DNA of 64,000 nt from Archegozetes longisetosus (lineage: Eukaryota; Arthropoda; Arachnida; Sarcoptiformes; Trhypochthoniidae), in the NCBI GenBank assembly GCA_018873245.2, contig JAEMBT020000004.1:12966418-13030417 (forward strand). The letters are read 5' to 3'. The notes beneath the pieces are model-generated. The model was not told the DNA's origin and ran no database searches. It saw only the letters and a program-made list of their open reading frames with translations. Each line of letters starts with the position of its first letter. Within the stretch, counting starts at the first letter, position 1. Below are positions 53,842-64,000 of the stretch, in pieces. A program made the translations under genes and the position numbers.

Positions 53842-54806
53842 AAACCTCATCTTCAAAGTACAGTAAAGCATAATATGAAAAATACAGACCACACCTCGAG
53901 TCACTTTAACTATGCCAGTTTATGGTATATCAATAACTCTTTAATGATAATTATCAAATTGTCATTAATAATAAATGCAGATATTTCTTATTGTAACTCA
54001 AGTCTCAAAGAGTATAAGTATTTATAATAGATAAAAAATAACTTTGATTCACATGTAGGGTCGAAATGAATTCGCTTTTTAAATTCGATTAAACACTGCT
54101 TCTGATTGAATCAGTTTAGAAAACAGAAATACTTATGAGAAAAGAATTGAAAATCTGTAAACATACAACTCTGAGATTGAGTTAATCTCAATCAATGTTT
54201 GTTCTCTTTCAATATAATAAGTATTGATTTTCGTGGTCGCAAAATTATAATTTGTCAAATGCTCAGTTTTGATCGACTTATCGAATAAAAATCGTATTTA
54301 TATCTTTGCCTATTAAAAAGATCTTAAAGTTGATATGGTACTTATGATACAAGAAAGCCAATTGAATTTCGCTAAAGTTGATTATGTGATCTAGAAGGAA
54401 ACAATATCGTCTGGCAATTTATATTTGATTAAATCAATATTAAACTATGGGAAAAGTGATTTACTTTATCAGCCAATCATTAAATGTTTGTACTAAATGT
54501 AAAAATTGTTACGGAAATGCCTTCGCCAACAGTCGCGAAGATTATATTAAAAGTAATGAAATCTTTATTATTACTCGTATTTATTTGCACTTATGGTATA
54601 AACATTGCTAACTGAAAAACAAACATAAAAGAAGAGCAAAAACCTTTATGAGAGTACAATTACCTAAAAGCTAAATACAAGTATACAAGTGAACAAGTAG
54701 TTCAAACAATGTTTTTATGGTTAACAGAAAAAGGTATCATGACTTCATAAATAAATAAGAGATCAACTCCATTCACGCATCACAAATAGTAGTGGCATTT
54801 CTTACC

Positions 54807-54830
54807 ATTATTATTATTATTACTACTATT
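54807..54830. repeat. ATT/ACT trinucleotide microsatellite
   Basis: ATT repeats pass into ACT ACT ATT. About eight units in all. Confidence 0.85.
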
Positions 54831-57800
54831 CAGGATTTTTTTACTTTTTGCATTTCACCCAATTTGTGCCGCATTAAAATTTTTGTCTATTAAATCTTTT
54901 GAATGGCATGAAATGCCAGTACTGGTACTATACTTGTTGTAATCTTAGGTATGAAAATAGTTGGATTCCTCACTGCAACCAATTTGTATTGAAAAAGTTG
55001 ATGCACATGAGTAGGTATACCAAAGTCTTATACAAATTGTACAGTACTTTAGTATCTTTGAATCTCAAAACACGAATATTCATTTCACGCTTATACGAAT
55101 AATAACAACAAACAATGAAAATTTTCACTTAATAGACCTTAAAAGATAATACCGGACACGGGATATTGATGTCGGGACATATACCCTTAACGAGGCTATA
55201 ATTTAGCTTGCTTTCAATCTAAACACAAAATCCTAGGCAGGTATAAAACCTATGGTCTACATTCAACATATTTAGTCTCATTGTTTCAATTGAATAATGT
55301 TTGGTCAAAATGAAAGTACAAAAGAGTTAGAAAACTCTTCATTCATATGACGGAATGGAAATTTAATTTGACTGAACGGTAAAAAATGTTTGGCCTGGTG
55401 TCAGCATCTAATTCGTTACATACCTATACAGCACACAAATAGCACGCAAATCAGTCAGCAATCGACTCATGACTTATGGTTTTTTGTTATATTTTTTATG
55501 TCTCTTTTGATGGTTAGTGATGCGAAAATACACTGGTAGGTAAAAAGTAACGTGTGGCAAAGGCCACCGTGAAGTAATGGCGAGTACCACCACTTCACCA
55601 TTAAGTATTCGAATTTTTTTCTCAGATAATTGTATGTAACTTATGGGGACTCGACATGTAACAGATGCCAAACGAACAGATACTAAGATTAGTTAAATTT
55701 GTACAAAAAATAAATAAATTCAGTTCACTTTCAATAAATATCTGATCCCATACAAAGAAAAGAAAATTATTCTTTTTCAATATAATAAACATGTTAGTGA
55801 CAGAATAATCGCTCTTAAGAAGTTTCCATTAAGACTAAAATACAACTTCTTTTTGCGGACTAAGTTCATTTCGTTCAAATGCGACTTTTCGCTTTAAGAT
55901 CCTGACTTCATTGTCTAAATATTTCCTATTGAAAACGTATTCATATTTACATGTTATAGCATTTAATAGTATGTGTGCAGCTTTGCATAAACTATAGTAT
56001 AATTGATACTTGTAAAATAACTGGAAAATTACATAATATTCAGTTAGCATATTCAATTATTAAACATTATTTATGTTGAATTTTAGTATTTTTTTTATTT
56101 ATCACGAGAAAAATTATTTGCGGCTAAACAAAAGATCTCTATGAACTTATCAGTTTGACGTATACTTTATTCAGATTAAATTAGCATTTCTCCAATCAAT
56201 AAACTTAAAATATTCGAGCTAAATGTTTAATTCACAAATTAATGCAAATCATAGAGCGTCTTGAATTTTTATTAAATCCATAAAATTGATTTAATTGATA
56301 GATGATACAGGTTTGCTACTCTCTACGGCATCTTCACAAATAAATATGATTTCTGAAAAATCAAAGTTAATCAAATGTTATCAGGAGCAATTTTTCTCTT
56401 AATTAGAGTTTTATTATTACGAAAACGTACCCCAGAAATGGTTGAGTCAATCACTCATATATTAATCAAACGGGATAAAAATTTTCAATTATCTAAAGAC
56501 TTAAAACTAGTTAATCATCGACTAAGGTAACATTAAAGGAGGTTCCAAAGAGTTGTAATGTTTGAAGTCAAATCATAAAAATTATCATATTATGAGGACA
56601 AATTTAACAAAAATATGAAATATAACAACAAAAACTGGAATGAGTTGAAATTTTATAACCTAAGAATTAAAATGTTAATTGATTGCTAAGTCAAATAAAC
56701 GATTAACAGTTTGTTATCCACTAAGACGTGGGTTTTAAGCGGAACAATCATTAAATATTCAGTATTTACATTGGTCTGCAATTAGTAAATGTTAGCGCTT
56801 GACTTTTCTAATAATTTTAAAAATATGTTTATTCTAAATAAATGTGTTTGGCGCAAAATTTTGAATACCTAATAAATTTGACCAGATCTGTTTATAGTGA
56901 TAATCTATAAAACGGCTCAATAGTTTTCTCCTACACTGTTTTGATAAAACACGAATCAAATTAATCAACGCTTAAAATTAATATTTGACAATCATTTTTA
57001 TAAAAGTAAATATACGGTACACTTGACTTGAATTATTTTGTTGTTTTAAGTAATTGCGGGGAATATCACGATCGAGATGGTCTTATGAGTTAGATTAACC
57101 GGATATGAATAGAGATTTATTATGCTAATAGTAGCAATAAAAAATTAAATGCAGCTAATCATTTATTGTTAGACATCTATAAATTTAACATGTGATAAAA
57201 CTAAAATGTTACGCTTTCTTTTAAAAAATATTGCACTATTAAAGTAAAATTAAAATTTATGAGCTTTTTCTATCTGTATAATAAAATTATAAATAGAAGC
57301 CATTAAGTAATATTGCATTAAGAAAAGGGCCTTTCAAAAAACAATGTATTAAAGCTTCATATTGGAAAGGTCGATACTGTACGAAATTTTAAGATTTCAT
57401 CTCATTTCTTGAATCAAATCAACTGTTGAGTCCATTTCTGCTTCAGTTTTGCAAATACAAAATCTAATTCTTGTACAATATGTGACAAATTCGTAATCGA
57501 TTCTATGGTACAAATGCTGAAATAATACTAAGAATAAGGTCATATTAACCTTAATATTTAGAATTAAAACAAGTAACGCGAGACTTTAGCTGAAAAATTT
57601 TGGATGCAAATAAATGAACTGTAAACCGCATCTGCGTACAGATTATCAATAATTCAATTTGTGAATTCATAGCTATGACATAAATATGCTTAAGTAATGC
57701 ATCAAATACCTGATATTTGTGTCTGAGTAACTGACGTTTAATTGGTTCAAATCCAAACTTTGAATGTACTAGTTTGAAGGAATATCATTCATCATTCACT

Positions 57801-60078
57801 TGTTAAATATTAAATTTCTGAAAGTTAATTTTCACTTGACAAATCTCTTAAGAAAATAAATTGACTTTTGCTCGAAATGCCATCAAATCAAGTTATAAAA
57901 CACGAACTTTTGATCGAACTCGTTTTTTATCGAATACTGTATTAATTTGAGTCCATATCTTAGACGGAAAACAATCAATAGATTATACCGCTACCTGATA
58001 CTCTCGCAGATTTAAGCTGTTTATTAAAAAAAAAAAAACTAAAAATATTACATTTTCACTAATGAAGAATTGCTAAACTCAATACCCTGTAAAAGAAATA
58101 TAACTATAAAATTAGAGATTCTTTAATTTAATACTATTTCTATGAAGGCAATAACGCCATAACTTTGATTCATTATAAGATCAACTAAATTATCTTGTAA
58201 AACTCAAACATTGAAGGAATAAAATTAAGAAAGAACTTCGCAGTAATTGAAATGCGTTGAAAGTACATCATAAAAGATTGTATAGCCTTCAAATACATTA
58301 AACTTTCAGATTTTTCAGGGAGTCATTTATATATGAAACAAATGTTATCCACCAGGAGGCTAAACAAAGCGATAATTCATTGAAACGGCAAAATCTTATG
58401 AAAGTTAAAGATTTGGCAATTTTTTATTTTCCGCAACTGAAATCTAATATGATTAAATTGGTGCTCGTGTTACAGATATGTTGCCACTTTCCTTTTAAAT
58501 TTGCTATTAAATGGGTAACACATTCTATTCAATAAACCGATCAAAGAAACGCCATAAAGCTTTAAACTGAGAAAATGTGTTCATCGGAATAAAACAAAGT
58601 ATAGAAAAATTGCTAACAATATATCAGAATAGAATCATAAATGACAAAATTTTGAAGAGTAACAAAAAGTCTACTCAAATCTTATCAATTCTTATGATTT
58701 TTTCATTAAAATGCAAATGTTTTTGAAGATAAGTTTTCTCTTATTTTGTATTGATCCAAACTTCAGTGCAACAACTCCTTGTTTTCAATAATGCTGAAAA
58801 TGCAGAGAATACTTGAATACTTTGATTCTTATAGACAAAATCCAAATTAAATCATTATCTGAAGGAACTCATGCTGTCTGTATACTGAAGCTGTCTTTTG
58901 TCGAACCTAACCACTGACAGCACTCCCAAGAAGCTAAGGTCAACATAAACTACACAAAAGTCAGTGTTGAAGCCAAAGTTTTACAAGTCTAACGTCCTGA
59001 TTCAAACTTATGAAATACTTTTTGGAATATTAATCATGCTACGATCAAATTTGATATCAGATCAAGAAATCACAAGTTTAGACTTTCAACTAATAAATTG
59101 AAATGTCACTAAAAATTTTTGATTGCTAATTAATTGCAGTCAATTGAATTATTGAATCTCTGAAAATGTAAATTGGAATTTTTTGAAAAGATCTGCTCAT
59201 ACATTTATATTTGTTGCGACTCATACATAACTCTATCAATTATGAAATTGGGGGTAAGAAAACTTTTTCATCCAATTGAATGAACTGGTAGCGCACGCAC
59301 TTTATTATCACAAAAGAAGTCTCACTATTCTTTGCAAAGCTAAATATGCAGACAAGTAAAGAAGTCTTTCTTCTGGATTTTCTATTCGATCACATCATTG
59401 ACAATACAAAAAGCGTGCCGACTATGACTTGAATACAAAATTCAGTTTTTGAAGGCATGATTTAGTAGTACAATGAAAACAACGTTTTCGCCAAACTAAA
59501 CAAAACCCTTCTTTTGCCGAATGAAATATTAACAGTTGAAAATTTTTATTTATTTGCTGCCGCCTTTTGCGAGTGTTTTTATAATTTGTTGGGCATTTAT
59601 TTACTAATTACTCAATCAAAATATTAAACTACTTGAAAAATGAACTCAAATAAAGAGTAGACATAACATTATTAATTGTATTAAAAGTAATGAGCAGCCA
59701 AACAATAAGTCAACCGTTCAGTCGCCAAAAAGTCATTTTTCAGACTCATCTAAATAAATGCAATTCTTCGAATCAAATTTTTTAGATTTAGTCTCACTTT
59801 CGGACTTGATACAAAAAATATTTTATGGATATTTAAATGTAGATTGACTCGAAGAGGAAGCAAATAAAAAAGGTTTTTTTGAGTATCGAAACGTAAAGTT
59901 TTATAGACAGTAAATGGCATTGAAGTTTTGCAAATAAGACTTATTTTAAGAATAGCACACATTCTATTATTTCCATTATTTCGGTCCTTTGTGATTACGA
60001 GTTGCCAGACATGAAAATGATGTTCTTCTGCTCAAATTGAGGTCTTCTTTACTGAAAGTGTATTTTAAAGTAGGTATA

Positions 60079-60110
60079 GGAGGCATTGGAGGAATTGGAG
60101 GCATTGGAGG
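60079..60110. repeat. 9-bp minisatellite GGAGG(C/A)ATT, 3.5 copies
   Basis: Units GGAGGCATT, GGAGGAATT and GGAGGCATT are followed by GGAGG. One reading frame gives a Gly-Gly-Ile repeat, but that frame has no ATG and stops at 60166-60168 after 57 codons. Confidence 0.9.
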
Positions 60111-60183
60111 GTGTAAATTGCACACTTCCTGTCACTATGGTAACCACTTCGGGTATTTATGCCATTAAGACGACTACCGAATT

Positions 60184-60188
<5 letters not shown>

Positions 60189-60215
<27 letters not shown>
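60189..60215. repeat. (GA)13 microsatellite
   Basis: GA run interrupted at its right edge by GG. Open frames on both strands (Arg-Glu and Ser-Leu runs) are by-products of the tract. Confidence 0.95.
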
Positions 60216-60220
<5 letters not shown>

Positions 60221-60942
60221 ATAAGTGCAATGAAGAACCGAAACCCAGAAGCGATTCGAGACAAGTTTTTTATCTTGCACTATATTAGCAAATACTGCAC
60301 CTGACTTTCATCAAAACAAATTCTAAGCTTTTTTATACTCACTTTATTTATATTCTGTAAACAAGTAGTAAAATGTGAAAATGTAGGACAAAACCTAATC
60401 TGCGAATTAGACTTTATTTTGGTTTTACAGAAAAAAGAGAGAGAAATGTAAATTACCTTATTTGCTATGCCTGTAACATGAGATCTATACAAGCGTTGTT
60501 ATTGTTGCCGTGAATGGAATAGAATTGACCAATTTTTTCGCCACTAAAAGATTGACAAAAAATATATGCAAAGCTTATTCAGAGCAATGTTTGTATAGCA
60601 TAATGTTTAAGCGAAATATATTTATATTTGCCTCAATATTCATGTGAATTGTCAAAATGTTAAGTACTAGTACTCAACCGTTAACAATGAAGTGTTCGGT
60701 TATGTTTATATCTTTAATAAACGGCTTGATAGTAGAGTTTACTGTATTTTTTATTGTCGAATATATACATATATTCTATGCATTGTTTGCTCGCCCCTCA
60801 GCCCCTCAATGAGACGCGCAGTCATGTGCAGCATTTGTCAATAACTTTTTAATCCCCAACAGTGGCGAAAACACGAGAGAAAAATAAGAAAAGAAAAGAA
60901 AGTTAGTTTCAAAGTAACAACAGACACATCAACAACAGAGCA

Positions 60943-60974
60943 ATGAGTGCACAACCAATTGTTGCCTATTCATG
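60943..60974 (+). CDS. Candidate first coding exon of a gene running right, unknown product
   Basis: ATG at 60943 follows an A-rich leader ending CAACAACAGAGCA, a context like arthropod translation starts. Eleven codons (MSAQPIVAYS plus a split codon) run to a possible donor, GTATGC at 60975. Unspliced, the frame ends at TGA 60988-60990. Upstream, the DNA is unusually GC-rich near 60790-60830 and then purine-rich. No second exon could be identified before the window ends, so this rests on context alone. Confidence 0.12.
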
Positions 60975-61488
60975 GTATGCAAATTGTTGAGGTTTTGCGA
61001 TCAAAATCATCAAAAAAGGAATCACAGCAGGTCTGAGGCGCCACACGAGACTTGAATATCAAATTAGCTTTAAAATGAATAACTTTATACAAACTATTTA
61101 GATAAATATTGAAACTTTTTTTCGAATAAATATTCCTAAATATTTTTAGCTTTCAATTTATTTTTTACTTATAAAAACAATAGCAATGAAAAGTCGATAT
61201 GAAAAATGTTGCTTTTCTTTAGAATTGGAAATTTTCTGAATTTAAAAGCTTACATAATCAAAATGCCTAAGTTCTTTTCAATTGATTTTCAAATCAATTT
61301 GGCTTAAAATTGAACAAATTTGAATTATAAAAGACAAAAATGGCATATTAATATCAAAAAATCATTATAATTCTTTTGATTTATGAATAAACATTTGACT
61401 TGACATCAGTTTTTGCTTTGACTAAAGGCCACCTTCCAAGCAATCAATTGACTTAATTTGGTATTTCAAATCAAAATTCTAATCATAA

Positions 61489-61506
61489 TCTCTCTCTCTC
61501 TCTCTC
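61489..61506. repeat. (TC)9 microsatellite
   Basis: 18 nt of TC, the shortest of the GA/CT tracts listed. Confidence 0.95.
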
Positions 61507-63511
61507 GTTTGATTGTCCTTGAAATTAACATTAAATTTATAATATTAAGTTATGTCTGAAATATTTTTCTCCTTTAATTAGGCTCGACTAAAACTGAAAG
61601 TAAATTAAAGCATAACATATAAAGTAAACTTTTATACCCAACAGGAGTTGTAAGCCATGCCCAGATTCAGAGTCCTGTTAAAGTCACTGAATTTGTAGTT
61701 GGTTTCAAGCTTAGCAATGATGATGATTATGATTAAATAAAAATTATTACATGAAAACGTCTGAATCTGCGAATGTCTCTGACATTTCATTATTTATTTT
61801 TCGTTTGCCTTATTAGTAATGTGAACGAATTAAATGCCTGGAAAGTTAATTTAGATAAGACGACACTCTCTATGAGTTTGTGTGCAAGTATGAGCGCTTG
61901 TTTTCCAAATCTATTTAAACTATAATATACTCTCTTTAATAAATACATTCTCAAATTAATATTAAAAGCTTTGATCTATGGTTGTAATAATAAGATTTGA
62001 TAAGAACTTATTCTACTTTTGATTGAATCAGATAAAAGCCCATAAAGTTCTTTATCTCATTGCTAACTTTGCAAATGTTTAACTTTATCTGAAATATAAT
62101 TTGAAAGACCATAAGACAATAGTCGCTGTAATCGAGGCAGTCAAACTGAAATCAAAAATGTTTTAAATATACATTTATGTACTTTGTTTATGAAATCTAG
62201 TTTTGAAAACTTAGACTTTTTAATTCGAAGAGCTTCTCTAACGTGACACTTGTCCGTCAGAACAATGCAATGGAAGAGATGCGCCAAAAATGATTTTACA
62301 GTAACAACGCTAATCGCTTTTAAAATGAAATTACTTGCTTGTCTTCCAAATTGCCTGAAAAACGCAATATTGCATTATTAGAAATAGGAGAAATGATCTT
62401 TTTGTAACCAATGTTTTTATCTCTTTATATTATTCTAATAGTGATCAACACATTAAATATACACTTACTACTATAAAACTTTAGTCTATTTTCAAATAGA
62501 TCAACTTTGATCCGATGTAATGCTTTCTGTTTGCGACAGTTTCTTAATCAAACCACTTTAGAGTTGATCTCGATTCATAAGAAATGATTTAAGTTACTAT
62601 TATTGCTGATTAATAAACTGATTAATTTTATTTTTTACAGAGCAAAACGACCATTTTAATTATTTAACTCGTTAATTTCAAATTATTTGATTGTCACGTT
62701 GTCTTTCACTTGATGAAACATAGTCGTAAATGATCTCATTTAAGAGCACTTATAACACTTAGTGCTTTTGACGGCCTAATATAGATCACAAGAACAACGC
62801 ATATTTCGTATAATGAACTAATTTGAAAGTTTGAAAACTTCAATTTTTTGCCTCAGACACCTAAACTGAATCGTGTCCAAACTAAAGCAGATTTGAACCT
62901 TAATGATCATATGTTATAAATATATCCAGTATAATTGCGACAATCCATGGCCATCAAGTTTGGTGAACTCTAAATCTTATTTTTGCTATTCATCCTTGGA
63001 ATTCATATTTATCATAAGGTGTTATCACAAAAATATTAAATAAAATAATAGTAAGTATTTAAAGCCATTGAGCATTTTTTAAAAGCATTTAAAGCGCTTA
63101 TTCATCTATTATGCTTTATGTTTCTGAAAGTTGGGCAACAGTTTCTTCTTTGCCACTCTTTCTTCTTTATTGACATTCATAAGGGCACATCTTAAATATT
63201 TTCAAGTTGAACACAGACTTCTCTCTGTTATATTGTTTTATGATTTGAATGACTATCATATTTGAACGATAAAAACTTTTATCTAAAAAATAAAACTTTT
63301 AGTTAATATCTTATTGCAAAATAAAAACTAACGAAAGTTCGAAAACGGATGTAATGAATAAATTTGAATCATTTATTAAATAACAATAAAATTTTGTCAA
63401 ATATTAAAAGCGTATACAAAAGCGATAGCAAATTGCCATTTTGACGAATATTCATCAATCATTTAGTGCATGTAAAGCAATAGAATAATAAGTGTGAGAC
63501 AAGCATATAGT

Positions 63512-63551
63512 AATACATGAATACATGAATACACGTAGACATGAATACTGT
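63512..63551. repeat. 8-bp tandem repeat AATACATG, about five copies
   Basis: Units AATACATG, AATACATG, AATACACG, TAGACATG and AATACTGT decay from left to right. Confidence 0.8.
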
Positions 63552-63663
63552 ACATGTACCACAGTATAGATGTGATGCACGCCACAAGTAATAACCAAAA
63601 CAAAGCTATCGGTATATGAAAGCAGTGATGCACTGATGCCCGTGTCTTAGAGTTTAAGCGCCG

Positions 63664-63683
63664 TCAAAGGCACTCAAAGGCAC
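63664..63683. repeat. 10-bp tandem duplication TCAAAGGCAC
   Basis: Two exact adjacent copies within a GC-richer patch. Confidence 0.9.
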
Positions 63684-64000
63684 CCCAAATACTATTTATT
63701 ATTATTCGCTCTTTAGGGGCAAAAACAAAAATGTTTTTCACTACTAGACTAAGAATACGAAACGTTGAATGTCTCTAACATTTAGCTCTGTATGTGTTCA
63801 TAAAGTCTTGAAAAGTTTGAAACAATTTAATATTAACGATATGTTCAGTCTTTCCGGTAAATAACATTCAATTCGATTAAATTAAATGCAAAACATAACG
63901 TGAGAAGTCATATAGTAACTAATACAAAGTTAAATCTTTCTATAACACAAATGATTATAAGACCGGATTCACGGCTCAAACTTAATTTACAAAATTTAGT

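Larger units (their letters stand above)
53842..60942. other. Gene-poor AT-rich stretch
   Basis: No recognised gene. It holds a trinucleotide run (54807-54830), a 13-nt A run at 58026-58038, a glycine-codon-like 9-bp minisatellite at 60079-60110 and a GA tract at 60189-60215. Frames crossing these repeats are low-complexity. DNA from about 60780 to 60940 is richer in GC and then A-rich, resembling a promoter and leader before the ATG at 60943. Confidence 0.55.
60991..64000. other. AT-rich stretch to the window end
   Basis: No gene recognised. It contains a short TC tract (61489-61506) and two small tandem repeats near 63.5-63.7 kb. The last 500 bp is slightly richer in GC. Confidence 0.6.

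Noticed and set aside
60065..60304. Overlapping frames on both strands around a GA tract
   Set aside because: Arg-Glu and Ser-Leu low-complexity products of the microsatellite and of the adjacent 9-bp repeat.

Overview
The window looks like nuclear DNA of an arthropod, most likely a mite. It is AT-rich (roughly two thirds by eye) and scattered with long GA/CT microsatellites. It has a short (78 nt) GT-AG intron. Its one clear gene opens with a RING plus TRAF/SIAH-type zinc-finger module of the NRDP1/RNF41-like kind, which is abundant in chelicerates. Nothing bacterial (operons, ribosome binding sites, CRISPR arrays) is visible.

Layout: (1) 89-1027, + strand, holds one two-exon gene. (2) 1028-64000 is about 63 kb of gene-poor DNA, either intergenic or a very long intron. 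It contains seven GA/CT tracts, several short tandem repeats and a handful of weak coding-like islands. These islands are at 10072-10430, 13191-13337, 14774-14950, 31382-31942, 33304-33504, 53765-53841 and 60943-60974. None could be assigned to a family. They are given at low confidence because stop-free runs of 60-90 codons arise by chance in DNA of this size.

The notable result is the gene at the left end. Exon 1 encodes a C3HC3D RING, two TRAF/SIAH-type zinc fingers and a leucine-zipper-like coiled coil. After a phase-0 intron, exon 2 encodes a domain that aligns along its whole length with the LC8 dynein light chain (DYNLL). The predicted product is a 286-residue RING-ZnF-coil-LC8 fusion. 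In it, a ubiquitin-ligase head seems to carry its own LC8 dimerisation domain in cis, where known partners recruit LC8 in trans. Several LC8 peptide-groove residues are changed, which points to altered or lost target binding. I do not know of this architecture being described, but I could not search for it.
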